Below, piece after piece: positions 12,414-24,800 of a DNA stretch of 64,000 nt. The position numbers and the translations under genes are program-made. The stretch's first letter is position 1, and every line of letters begins with the position of its first letter. The stretch comes from Centropus unirufus (Eukaryota > Chordata > Aves > Cuculiformes > Centropidae). The notes below the pieces were generated by a model. It worked only from the letters and a program-made list of their open reading frames with translations, was not told where the DNA came from and did not search any database. The stretch covers positions 350,957 through 414,956 of the forward strand of contig VYZI01000255.1 of NCBI GenBank assembly GCA_013397695.1. Reading direction: 5' to 3'.

Positions 12414-12702
12414 TGTGTTAGCTTTGGATATTAGCTGTCCTAGAAGAGGTTTACCAGGATGATAATATAACTATATAAAAATGGGTGATGTTCCTTAATA
12501 AAGCTGTCAGACACCAAGGGTTCTTTGGTCTGTTTGCGCCAAAGTGAGTCAGTATCTAGGGGGAGCATCTCCAGAAATAAGGAACTCGATGTGTCTTTCT
12601 GCTTTTTCTCTGCAAGTGCAATGTCCCACCATGGACACCCTGAAGAGATCACCACTGAAGTGTGAAAATTACAGGAGCAAAGTTTAAGAAGTCACTCAAA
12701 TT
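12414..12702. other. Unclassified sequence with a weak LTR-like promoter/poly(A) pair
   Basis: A TATATAAAA box at 12472-12480 is followed 16 bp later by AATAAA at 12497-12502, the same compact order seen in the LTR at 4405-4835. A possible TG start lies near 12414. I cannot find a matching CA end or a target duplication, so this may be coincidence or a decayed LTR. It directly precedes the CR1 at 12703. Confidence 0.25.
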
Positions 12703-13336
12703 TGCCAGCTCAATATGAGCCAGCGTGTCCATGTGCCCAATAAGGCCAATAGCATCCTGGTTTGTACCAGAAATGGTGTGGCCAACAGGACTAGGGGAGT
12801 GATTGGCCCCCTGTACTTGGTGCTGGTGAGGCCACACCTGGAATACTGTATTCAGTTTCAGCCCCTCACTTTGAGAAAGACATTGAGGTGCTGGAGCACA
12901 GAGGACAGAAAGCTGATGAAGGGTCTGGAACACAAGTCTTATGGGGAGCAGTTAAGGGAAGTGGGGTTATTTAGCCTTGAGAAAAAGAGGCCAAGGGGAC
13001 ACCTTGATTCTCTCTAGAACTACCTGAAAGGCGGTTGTAGTGAGGTGGTTGCCAGTCTCTTCTCCCAAGTAACAAGTGATGAGGCAAGAGAAAATGACCT
13101 CAAGTTGTACTAGAGGAGATTTAGATAGGATATTAGGAAAAATTTTCACCATGGAAAAGTTTATCAAGTGTTGGAACAGGCTGCCCAGGGAAGTGGTGGA
13201 ATCAACATGCCTGGAGACATTTAAAAGATGTGAAGATGCAGTGTTGCGGGACATGGTTTAGTGGCAAACTTGGCAGTGTTAGGTTTATGCTTGGACTTGA
13301 TCTTAAAGGTCTTCTCCATCCAAAATGATTCTATGA
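12703..13336 (+). mobile_element. CR1 LINE 3' fragment, degenerate
   Basis: A 5'-truncated CR1 covers the C-terminal part of the reverse-transcriptase ORF2 plus the 3' UTR. Recognisable pieces, in order: 'MSQRVHVPNKANSILVC', 'RGVIGPLYLVLVRPHLEYC' and 'LMKGLEHKSYGEQLREVG' in the frame from 12715. After stops and frame changes, 'CWNRLPREVVEST' appears in the frame from 13076. The element ends with 'tggacttgatcttaaaggtcttctcc' and the terminal 'gattctatga' at 13327-13336. Frameshifts and a stop after 'GHLDSL' make it non-coding. It shares 'ggacatggtttagtgg...aacttggcagtgtta' with the copy at 53693-53997, so both belong to the same subfamily. Confidence 0.92.
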
Positions 13337-14099
13337 AATTTCTTGTTTATAAGGTCAGGTAAGTAAATCAAACAAGTACTGTAGATGAGTAAATCACATT
13401 TTTCTGGCTTTATTCCCTCTCTTTAGTGAGCTATTTATAAATTGCTGTTTATAAAACCAGCCTTACTTCACAGTAAGTTCCTGTATGCCCTGTTACTCTG
13501 CTAATATGTGTTAAAGACAGCCATTGACTGCTTTCTTTGCTGATCACATAAGGTAAAAGGCCTCAGTTTCTGTGAATCAATATCATTCCACTTGCTTCGA
13601 TGCATCAAAGCTCTCTGTGACATAGAGGAACTGGCTGGAAACTCTATATGCAAGAGCTTGCTGTGTCCAGGACCTAGCAAAGTATTAAGCGTCTTTAAAT
13701 CTACTGAACAAAATACAGGGCCTTAAGCATGGAAGAAACATTTAACAGCAAATAATCCAGGTGAAGTTAATCATGACAGATGAAAACATGTTTATGATAT
13801 ACCAGCACCAAAATGTCTGCTGCATCAGGACCTGAGCTTGTTTCTGGGTTATCCCATAAAAGGGAAAATACAGTTAAAATCTGATATCATGTAGTAGTTA
13901 GCCTCAAACTCTTGCTTGCTTGTAGAAATGGTCTTGTGGGCACTTCTATATGAGTTGATAAAAAAATGTAATATAGATATATATAAAATAACAATCAAAA
14001 TCATTATAGTAATTAAAAATCAGAAGAAAAATATTTCCTAATCCAGTTAAATTGAACTCGATTGAAATCTATTCAGTCACCTTTGTAACAATTTAAAGT

Positions 14100-14250
14100 G
14101 GTGATTGTGCAATACTTGCATGATCAAAGTTAATGTAATATTTATGCAATCAGATTTAATGTTAAGACATATAATGATTTTACCAGATGAGCTGTGACTA
14201 TAAATGACAAGTTAACATAATTACTGAAGATCATAATATTTGCATGGGAA
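14100..14250. promoter_or_regulatory. Candidate conserved noncoding element / enhancer
   Basis: Within 150 bp there is a C/EBP-type ATTGTGCAAT (14104-14113), a TCF/LEF-type ATCAAAG (14123-14129), a TTATGCAAT (14142-14150), a GTTAAC (14211-14216) and a perfect octamer ATTTGCAT (14238-14245). The sequence lacks simple repeats. Such clustering is typical of developmental enhancers in gene deserts, but AT-rich DNA gives such motifs by chance. Function is inference. Confidence 0.25.
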
Positions 14251-15704
14251 AAAAATAATTTTTTTACAGGTAATGGTTTATCTCATTATCTGTAAGAGTA
14301 TTCCATGTATCATTTATTTTATGAGAAAACTTCCATATGCCAGCATATGATTTGACCTTTTTTGGTCATTTTTTTTTAAAAAGAAGAGCAGTAAAAGAGG
14401 GGTGAGTTGGATTTCTTTAATAGAGTGGTATTTAGGTACATGGACAATTCAGTCTTCAGTGGCTCCTACTCAGATCGTGCGTCCAGTCCGCCTTGGTCAT
14501 TGACTTGAACAGGAACAAACAGGTTTCTTAATTGTCCTCTTGCTTTTTAAGTTTCTATTAACTCCATTTGTGGAGTTGCCTTTTCTGAGTGAAAAAATGG
14601 AGACAAAAAGCCTGAGAGACATCTTCCCCAGAGCTGAGGTCCATGGTGGGACTTCCTTTCCCCTATGCTCTTAGCAGTCTCTTGTGCAGCCCCCTCAAGA
14701 CCGAAGCCCTGAGGGAGGGCTGTGCTTCCCCCCCTCGGGGCATGGAGCTCTCCTGTCACTTGATAAACAAAGAAGTTATGCCACTGTGCCCACATTGTTG
14801 TGCCTGCAGAAAAGGGGAGGCATTTTTTCCCATCTCATCCTTTTGCTTGTCTTTGAAACACAAGCTGGAGAGAAGCCACAAAGATGAAATCTTACTGAAT
14901 TCTAAACTTTGCAACATTTTCTATTCTGAACTTGTACGTGATGCTCACAGGCTGTTTGTCCATACTCAATTAGTAACTATGGAAGAATATTTTTAACCTC
15001 CCTTGTTATTTCTGTTAATTATTCTTTTCTTCCTTCCAGTGGTCTTTTTAGTTTTTCCCAAGCGCTGCCTTCTTAAAAATCCCAAATATACTCCAGTTGT
15101 ACGAGAATTATTTAGATCACAAGTCTCTCAAATCCCCACCAAAGAGATGGTTGCCTGAGTTGTGGACGTCAGCAGAACTTTTCTTATGATTCCATGTCAC
15201 AAATAAAAATATTAGGTGTGTGCATTTCTAATCACGATTGTTTAATTAATGAATCTTTAACAGCTTAGTTTCAAACAAGCTGGCCACGTTAATATTGGCA
15301 TATTGCAAACATAGATGTTTGACAATGGTAAGGGTGAATTAGGCCTCTGAAATTCTCTGGAATTTTTTTTTTATACATATACATAGGCATAACTACATAC
15401 ACGGTTACAATGTAGATGGTGTTTTCTCATAATTTGTACTGATAATATTACCAGGAAACCTTCTACGTATGCATTTGTGATGATACTATATGTATTTTAT
15501 AGCATTGTACTAACACCAGCTTTACTGTGCTCAGACAATAAAAAATGAGAGGCTATTCTATAACTGTATAGTTTATGAATACCATAGTTACTTCAGGTCA
15601 TTATCTTTTTTCTCATGCAAATTATTTATTTTGTTCCTACTTATAGTGTACCCTTTGAAATTAAATTGAAATTATGGAATGCCTTAAAGCCTGACTATCA
15701 TGTA

Positions 15705-15725
15705 CCAGCTGTCTGAGTCAGCTGG
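15705..15725. repeat. Inverted repeat made of two CAGCTG E-boxes
   Basis: CCAGCTG and CAGCTGG flank a 7-base spacer as a perfect 7-bp inverted repeat. Each arm contains a CAGCTG E-box (15706-15711 and 15719-15724), the class bound by many bHLH factors. The surrounding 100 bp is non-repetitive and could be a regulatory element. This is unproven. Confidence 0.6.
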
Positions 15726-18700
15726 CTTGTCAGTCAATACGGCCTGCAAATCACAAATATATTTCACCCTGATTGGGAGGCTATTTTGGGAATTGTGCTA
15801 GTGTAATGAACAAGTTGTACTTGAAGAGTTCATATCCTTTATAACCCATGAAGTGACAGCCATAGATATAACCATGGCTACAGTCAAACTCCTTCCTATT
15901 TTTTCTCTCCAAAAGTTCTGTCATGTTGCTTTTCCTTTTTCTTTTTTTCTTTCCCTTCCCACTTCTTTTTTCCTATCCTCTAAAAAATTACTATCTTTCC
16001 CAGCTATCTTGAGGCTCCTGCTGGCCAGCCACTGTCCTAGAGGATGTCCACTAGACACTGCTTTGACTTTCAGTTCTTTTCTCCTTGTTAGCTGAAAGCT
16101 TCTGGAAAAAAAAAAGTGTGTCTTAGGAGAAATCACATGTCACAGGCCGTTGGTGCTGATTCTTACTTTTGGCTAATATTACCAAGTACACACTAAGGTT
16201 CATTCATATGTGAGCCTCAGTTACCTTAGCCTACCCGGTTTTAACTTGAGGAAATACATTGGGCAAGAATTTTTAAAGGAAAACATAAATCATACAGATT
16301 GTGTTTTTTTACACAAACACACACACTTCCCAGTTAAACCATTGAATATGGATTGGTAAAACTCTTTTTTTCTGTAGTCCTGAATAATACAATGACCGTC
16401 ACCATGTCATGCTGTATTCTGCCGCTGGGACATTTTATTGACACCCACAATCAGCACGTTTCTGTGGTTTTAGGACTGTTCAGATCTACAGTCACCCAGG
16501 CATGTATATGTCCAGCTGGTTCCCTTACACTCTCAGCAAACTTTTCCAATATACATTTTTCTGATTTCATCCATAACCTGAAGGTACATCCCATAAGTAC
16601 CTGCCAGCCTGCCTCACTGTTTTCCTTCAAATCACAAATTCTGCCTTTCCTTTGCTGCTTACACAACCCCTGACAAAGTTGTTGTCACTCATAGTGACTA
16701 ATGTTACCTCATTGTGCCTTTGCATTCTCTGCCTGCCTGCACTTGCCAATGAGCTGTCTTAAATCTAAATTCCCTGCCTCCATTCTTCTCTTTGCACAGT
16801 ACCTAGTGCAGTGGACATAGGAATCCTGCTTGTGCTGCTTGGAGGTTTTGTACTTAAAATAAACAATTACAATAATTAAAAAGTTCCTAGTACCTATTTT
16901 GGTAATAAGGGAGACAGAAGGAGGTACTGTCAAAACAATGCTGCTTTCTTCTGAAATGCTGTGACAGTTCTTAATTTTCTGGCCTTGGCTGAAGAAAATC
17001 TCATTTTACCTTAAAATAAGGAAATTATTTTTCTTGAGATCTCTTCTACAGAAAGATTGTACCATTAAAATTATTCTACTTCAATACTTCATATATTAAT
17101 TCAAAATTTAGAGTAGTGTTTTGTGGGGAATAAAACATAATACATATTATTTGACCTCTGCTTTCTCTGGGAAGGAAAGAGGAGGAAAGGAACAATATTC
17201 ACTGTGCAAATGTGCCTGTCTTCCTCATTTCAAGAATATAATGAACTGAATCTCTGTTCCCCATCAGTCACAGAAAGCTGCTTGTCCATGGCATTGTCCC
17301 AAGCTGCTTTCCTCATTGCTGAACTTGAAATGCTCTCTCACCTTGGCATGGATTCAACTATGTCAGTTAAATCAGAAAGAGGGCGTCAGGCCAACAGAAA
17401 AACCACCTTTCCTGGAGAGATATGTTGCTGACCCAGAAATAACACTCAGCAGCCAGCACATCATTGTTACATGCAATATGGTATTAAAAGAGGAAGAAAG
17501 ATCTAGTGGTATCTGTGCACATTCAGTCATTGTTTTGTTTCTGGCTGTCATGGTGTGTTCTTAGTAGAAATATTTAAATAATGAAAAGGAAAAATAATGT
17601 GCAGTATATGAAATGTTCTGCTTGCTACTCTGTGATACAGTAGAATGCAACATTTAATCATTGACAAGTGTCATTTTATTATTGATAATATATATGGAAA
17701 GTACATTGCTTGCAGTAGAAATTTTACCAACTTATTTCAACTATGTATTTTCATACATTTAGGTATATTAATAACTAGTGCTTTTGTCTGCAGAAATGCA
17801 ACTACTGAAGCACATTACTGTCAGGGCATTTACATAAAAGATTCAGAACAGATTCAGGAAGTAAAGTAGTAACTAAAGTAAAATAACTCCTTTATACTAA
17901 GGATTTACTTAAAACTCTTCAAGATGGTAACAGATTTTGTTAGGATATTATTTCTTTTACATTATTGTTCCAACAGTTGTACTAGGTATCAACGGGTTTT
18001 TCACCCTATCTATCATGTATAGGAAATACACAGAAATTAGTCTAAAACCTAAATGTAGCCAATATAAATGGGGTAAGGAAGACAGAAAATTATCCAATAA
18101 GCAAAGATTGATTTTGTTATTTTTGATCCAGATGGTATTAGATAGTATTCCAAAATAATTCATTTCTCGTCTAACCTTATTTCCAGTTATATCAGCTCAG
18201 CCACAGAATTCTATAAAACTGCCCCTTACTCAGTGATTTTGAAAATCCTACGCAAAGTGCAAAGGAAGAAGAAAAATTACCAAGTGAAGGCTCAACATGA
18301 TTTAATTGACTATTTTTGTTATTTGTATCTTCTAAAATGCCAGCTGTTCAAATTTTTATACTAATCAAAAAGTGATTTTTTACATTTATGAAATATTAAC
18401 CTACAATAAACTTCCATTTGAGTATCCATGTTGTCAGCAGCTAATATGGAAAAAGGTTAATCCATTAAGTTCATATAGAAGTCTGCATGCAAGTCATTTA
18501 TGTAGCTATATACCGGAATGTTCTTGTTCACATCAGTCAATGACCAGAAATAGCAAATGCTAAGTCCTTCCTAAAAATGGTTGCAGTTTCTTCATTGTTC
18601 ATAAACTGTGGGACACAGTTAAGATACAGTTAAAAGTGTTTGTGTTAGCACTACGTCCTACTCAGTACACACAGTTTTTGTTTTGATGTACCCAGCAAGA

Positions 18701-19914
18701 AAAGAAGATTCTTTAATTTTCTCTTAAAGCTCCGTCTTTGATAGGACAGTGTAGCACATCCTAATTGCAATGTGCACAAATTCATAAATATGTTGCTTTG
18801 GGATTTTCATAGTGCCAGTTGATATGAAATATGTACCTGCTCTGTATATTCATGCAGTTTAATTTGAACCAGATAAGTAAGAATATATATAATAGTCTGC
18901 TTCAATTTTTCTGTGTTGTTATGTATTACTAAAGATCTCAGAATTTGTCAAATACATTCATTAAATATGACACTTGCAAGGATGGAATAGGCTTTTTCTT
19001 GTACTACCGCTCCACTGGGAACAGCATATTTCATGGTGAATTTTTCTTGATGAAGTGATAGCAATGTTGAGCTATTTTAAAATATATTCCCCATTTTTCT
19101 ATAGTGCTTATAATGATTAGAGACTAATGCGAATGTCACTCCTCATAAAACTGAAGTTTTAATGAGAGGAAATTAACTTATTCAGTACTGTTAGTAATAT
19201 CATTTTAAAAATCTTAAAATGCTGATTCAAAAAGTCTTCCATTACAAACAATCTCATTTTCCTATAAAAGATTTCTAAATTGTTTAAATATACTCTCTAG
19301 AACGTTTCGTATTTCAGCTCCTTTCGGGAAAAAAAAAAGCGAAAAAAAGGACATGTTTATGTAGATTATGGTTACAATATTTTGTGTTGCTTCACTTCTG
19401 TCAAAGTACTTACATCTACCATACATACTGTATAATAAAAGTGAACAGTAATAGATATTTTTATGAGCTACCCATACCTCGTGCCATATGCCGTTCTTGA
19501 GCTGTCCATACTTTCACGGATCAATTTTTTCCTTAGCAGCACAGTAGTCACAGTAGGACAGTGTAAGTGTTCAAAATGCACTGAAGTAATGAAAACATAT
19601 TGTATAATCATTCAGAAGTTTGTGATTTCAGAAATCACACCACAGTGTGACGGAATACATACTCAGGTGGCCCCATGATATTCTGTGTTGATTCAGAGTA
19701 ACATACGCGTATTTGGGGCACGAAGCCTTCAGAACATTGATTTTGTATGGTTGGCTGTCATGCTAATTAATGCCACTTCAGCTGTCAGAGCTTATCTGGG
19801 AGAAGGAAGATAAATGAGAGAAATAAGCATGGATGATAAGAGGAGAAAATTCCCCAGGAATACTTTCAACAGATGATATATTGTCCTTAAAACTTGTTTT
19901 TAGCTACCAGGCTG

Positions 19915-19930
19915 GGTTTGTGCACAAACC
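19915..19930. repeat. Perfect 16-bp palindrome
   Basis: GGTTTGTGCACAAACC is self-complementary over all 16 bases with no loop. Each half carries a TGTGCAC/forkhead-like GTTTG core. A dimeric protein-binding site is possible, and chance is also possible in a window this size. Confidence 0.85.
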
Positions 19931-21669
19931 TGCATCTGTTTAACATCTCAAAAACTTCAACACTTTCTGGTGAGCATGCTGATTCTCCCCAGTAATCAAG
20001 ATACCATTGAGAAATTACACCCTGGCAAGGGCACCTGACTTACAGCACCAATTCATGGCTGTTAAGGAATGTGAATCCTTCTGTAATAGCTGCTAATTTG
20101 AGGTATTGGTAGGCTAAGAATGATGTTTAACAAAACACACTAAATTCTTATAGCTTTTCCTGTAGCACCGGCAACTCTTAATTGTACAGGAAAAAAAAAC
20201 CTAATTATTAATAACTAATGATAAGAACTAATCAACTAACATATTAATTAATTTCATTCTATTCCCCATGGTAATATCTCTAGCTCATTTATATTTGATT
20301 TACATGAAGTATAAATAGACCTTGAGGGCTGTATTAATTAAAGAATATGAGAAACTAAAAAAAAAAATCAGAAACAATCAAACCAAGTACTTTATAATTA
20401 CTAGTAAGAAGTGGCTTCATCTTAGTCTTTTTCTAATTCTTCTCATAATATTGAGTTTCTGTACATTTGAGGGTAGCACACTGAAGGGACAGTCAGGCAC
20501 ATAAATTCAAAATTTGCATCATCTAATCCTTACTCTCCTGTGATCTTCTGAAGTTTTTGGAGTCCTTCTAAGAAAGTTCTGCAGAGCCTTTACTTACAAT
20601 TTTGGGTAGGTTCTAACTAACACCTTGGTCCCTCATCCCCAGCAATATCTATACACTGGAAGATCCCCCTGGATATTCCACCAGCATGGTGTCATCAGGA
20701 GGATGGCCATGATCTTTTCCCCTCCTCAGTCCTTCTCACAGGCAGAATATATTCCTAGTAACTGGTATATCTTGTCTCACATCCTTGTTTTTTCCAGGCA
20801 GGGAGAATATCTAGACCAAATACCCCCACATCAAAGTTAGTATCTACGCCCTGAGTTAAAATGCAAGAGGCTAGCACACTTCCATTTTTTTCTTTTAAAA
20901 TGCTATGCTACTTACTATTCTTCATACTATTTAAATAGATTTCTGAAGTATTTTAAAGTTGATCCAACCCAGTAACTGTTGTGTGTGGGATATCACCTAG
21001 TTTTTATTTCCACTGGGGCTGATGCCAGAAAATGTGGCATCAAAACCATTGAACCAAGCCATGCATAAGGGCAGCCACAGAAACGTGGTTACCTTGGAGC
21101 TTCACAAGTAGAAAGTGAAGTGCCAGAGCTGGAAGAGTGTTTTTAAGATAAGTACTTTGCACTCAACTGGTAAAAAGACATTTGAGATCCAAGCTGCTGT
21201 GTAAATCTTAAGCCTAAAGCTCTAATCTTAAACTGAATACATTTACCATGTCATCATGAGTTCTTTAGGTGTACAAACAGCTAATAAAGGAGGCAACTGA
21301 AGTGTCAATATACTAAAGTCTTGTTTGTTCTCTTTAAAGCCTATTAAACTCTGTTAAAAAAGACTCCCTATGACAAAAGGAATTGTCAGTCTCAATTAGC
21401 AGTGCTTCTTTTCTCTTTTTAACCCTCATGTCTGCTCCCTTTGGATTTAGGTGTTTGCAATAGAGATACACAAAGGAAATTGCTCTCTTTAACAGATTCC
21501 TTTGTAGCACTTTGTGCAATTAATTTCTCACTGGAATAAGGCAAGATTCCTAGCAGCTGCTACCTCAGGAATAAAGTTGTCCCATAATATTTCTTTTTGC
21601 TCTTGAAGATGAAGCATCCACAACCCAAATTCTTCGGGCATTTCTGGAATCGAGATTTCTGAGAGTACC

Positions 21670-21810
21670 TCATGCCACAGTCCACATGGTGGGAAGAGCA
21701 TGTGGTACACGCCATTCCCTGTGCTGTGGACTGGCACTGTCTGGTCTTCCTTGCACTGGCACAGCCCAGAGCCAAACCAAGAACAGTGTTGACAGTTGGA
21801 CAATGCACAT
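21670..21810 (-). CDS. Hypothetical short frame with signal-peptide-like start
   Basis: A minus-strand ATG at 21808-21810 opens a 46-codon frame. Its first residues, MCIVQLSTLFLVWLWAVPV, look like a secretory signal peptide: a hydrophobic core, then AVPVQG as a possible cleavage region, then RPDSASPQHREW. It stops at TGA (21670-21672). Other frames through the same DNA stay open longer, one running from 21803 to 21528 and one, cysteine-rich, from 21808 to 21560. That suggests either a frameshifted relic of a small secreted protein or chance. A TATAAAA box lies upstream on the minus strand at 21849-21855, with a hairpin between it and the ATG. I do not recognise the family, and no splice structure is proven. 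Confidence 0.2.
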   Translation of the reverse strand: MCIVQLSTLFLVWLWAVPVQGRPDSASPQHREWRVPHALPTMWTVA

Positions 21811-21830
21811 GATCTTGGCTGTTTTCACCA

Positions 21831-21848
21831 GGGGCACCTCAGTGCCCC
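21831..21848. repeat. Perfect 7-bp hairpin (GGGGCAC / GTGCCCC)
   Basis: GGGGCAC (21831-21837) and GTGCCCC (21842-21848) enclose a 4-base loop. On the minus strand the hairpin sits between a TATAAAA (21849-21855) and the ATG of the short frame at 21810. The stem is fully GC-rich except for one A:T pair. Confidence 0.85.
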
Positions 21849-21870
21849 GTTTTATACACTAGTATAGAAT

Positions 21871-24800
21871 GGAAGCACACTTTAATGTTTCTATTATTTC
21901 AGTCTACAGATATAGCATCCTCATAAGGAAAATTGGCATAACCATGCAGTCCTCAGACCGTAGCCAGCTCAAGTGCCGATTTTGATTTTGCACCATTCGC
22001 TTTTACACCAGTCTGCACCATTCCTTTACAGGGATTCTTCTCAGTGAAAATTGTTTTTAAATGGAATATTGGATTCTCAGGCTTTTGTACATTGATATAT
22101 TAACTCTAGACATATTGAGGAACAGTCTATATTTCTACTTTTTCATTTTAGATGGAAAAAGACTTTACCAATAGTACCTCAGTTGAAATAATTTCTCTTA
22201 GGTCTTACAAATTTCGTAGAACTCAACACAGAAGTGGTGTGGTTCACATTTGCAAACATAGGTCCATATCAAAACAAATATTTTTCTAATTTTAGAAATA
22301 AAATAGTGTTTCTTTCAAGGTCTTCCACACTTATTGTCTTTTCCTAAACAGCCTATTAGATTGTGATCTCACACTAGTATCTCTTCCTTTATATGGATTT
22401 TTTGGGGGAAGTGTTTAATCAAAAGAAAGCAGGAATTTAATCTCTAGTAAAGGAAGACAACTGTGTGAAGAAGATGGGAGTTTTATGCATTCTCCTGTTT
22501 ATTGGCAATAAATAAGCACAAGGACTTCAGTGATAAAACGAAGAAGTTTCATACATTTTTGGTAGTGAAAATAAGGAAATGAGGCTTTGCATTTCGGTGT
22601 ATGCATCGATCCACACTTCCCTTTCCTAAATGCTCCTCCACACGTTGTTATAAAGGATCTTTTGACTATTAAGACTCAAACAGTCCAACCATCAAACCTA
22701 CAAAGTATAGCTGTGTGCTAAGAAGTATGGTATATTCTATTAATTTTTCTGCAGTATAGTTTTATTCAGTACAGCCTTGACCAGCAACAACTACATGCCT
22801 GTACTGTTGCCCTCCAATTTATTTATGGCAGAAGTCATATGAGAAGGCTACAAGCTGCCAAAGTCATGACTTTTTCATTCATGGCCTGCCCAGTGATTTT
22901 TGAGCATGAGTTTCAAAATTCATGGAATAGATGGAGAGGATAATTGTCCAGGCATTTTGCAAAGATGGGCAGAAGAAGGGAGAAGTCTCTGACAACTGAG
23001 CCATTTGATAAAAGGTTAGAGATATGAGCTTGCCAGTAATGTAAGAGTTTAAATTAAGCATCCGAATTTAGAGCCCTGATTAGGTGGCTGGGCTATCACG
23101 TACAGTCAATACAGAGAAATATTTGTCCCTAAGAGCACTATGCAACTATACAGACATCCAGTCAGGAAGAAGTTTTGCGTGTATTAAAGTGATGTGAATA
23201 CCCTGGTGTGTTATAACTTGTGAACTGCCTTCATCATGACTTTTGGCAACATTTTCACATGTCTTGGGGATTTCTAATGTATAAGAATTAAGTAGTCTCT
23301 TGGGTGCCTTAAGCTCAGTGGCTGGTTGGTCTTTTACTTGAATGAATAAAGTATTTCACCCACTCTGGCGATCATAAATTTTCCAGTCATTCTGCATGTT
23401 CTTTTCTCCAGAAGCAGATAAGTGTTCCTGAGCATTTCAATTTTTCTTCCTATTTTGAAGAGATATTTTGATAGCATAAGGAAAAGATTCATCTATGTTT
23501 GTGATGGCTTCTCATTCATTTTCCATTGGTACTCAGTGCTCAGATTTTATAGCTATATTAACATCACTGTATGCAAAGTTTACACAAGGCACTGGGATTT
23601 CTCCTGAAAGTGAATTTTAGCTTGTACTACAGCCCATCTGTTATGTGTTGTCTAGTTACATCAGACGCGTAGTGCTATTTATGTAAAGTCATATAGCTCT
23701 CTTGGAATCAGGGATGCAAAACAGGACTGCATAACTAACAACAGGCAAAAACTAATTTAGTGTAGGTAATTCTGACTATTATTAAATAACCAGCAATTTG
23801 CAAACAGGATTGAAAGAACAGCACTGAAAGTAAAATACTTAGCAACTTCTACTAATAAGTTTCAAGAAGTTTTGAAAAATTGTCCATGGCATTAACTGGG
23901 AAAATTCTTTCATTTTGGTATTGTGCTAATAAAGCTTTGTACTCTGTTGCCATTATTTGTGTTTACGTCAGAAATTAGACTTAACTAGAAGCGAAGAAGC
24001 AATACGATTCAGAATATAAAACCCATGTTAATTTCAGCGATGTATATGTCTTGAATCTTAGTAAGGTTAATATCTTTAATGAGTGTATTAATATTCATTA
24101 TACATACACAATTTTAGAAATGTGAGATCAGAATATTAGGATTCTAAAACACTACTATATTGGCACTACTCTGTTATTCAGAGTAATTTTTTAAAAATAT
24201 TTAATTGCATTTGCTTGCACTTCTACTTTAATATGTAGACATGGTTGCTCCTACTAAAAAATCTCCCCTTCATTTGCAATCCCTTCCTTTAAGTAACATA
24301 ATTTCTATACAACACAAGTCTTTATAATCTTCAAGTTAATTTCAAAAACTTGAAACTTTCTAAAAAAGTGCTCAGTAGTATGTTCTTAATTAAAAGATAA
24401 TGTCAATGGCTACAAAAGTTGTCTTAGGTTAATGGTCTCCAGCTGCCACATTAATGCTGAGGCAGAGCCAAGACATTTATTTTCAAAGTTGGAAACATTG
24501 ATCTTATGACAGTGCTTTATTATGATGACTTCATTCCCATTATGTCAAGAAATTGATGAAGAGTTAACCATTTTATCAGAGGAACTGCAGTGCAAGAGAA
24601 TGACAGATGTTCAGTGTAATAGTATTCATTTGATTCATCCTAAATTGACCTTATTTATCCAATCAGGTGCAAGATTAAAAATTAAAATAAGTCACACTAT
24701 TTGTAAACGTGTCTCTTTATCATAATGGTAAGTGAAAGAAAAATGATTGAGGAATAAGAGATGACAATATTGGTCATCTCTCTCTTATTATAAAGACATT

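Larger units (their letters stand above)
13337..21669. other. Gene-free unique DNA with candidate regulatory islands
   Basis: No exon, RNA gene or transposon is recognised over about 8 kb. Motif-dense AT-rich islands stand out at 14100-14250, 15700-15800 and 20200-20300, and short palindromes at 15705-15725 and 19915-19930. Frames such as 14643-14996 and 16353-16673 have no recognisable domains and overlap minus-strand frames of similar length. Confidence 0.6.

Noticed and set aside
12715..13261. Two open frames read as separate genes
   Set aside because: Both are out-of-frame pieces of one CR1 ORF2 remnant, shown by LEYC, LREVGLFSLEK and CWNRLPREVV.
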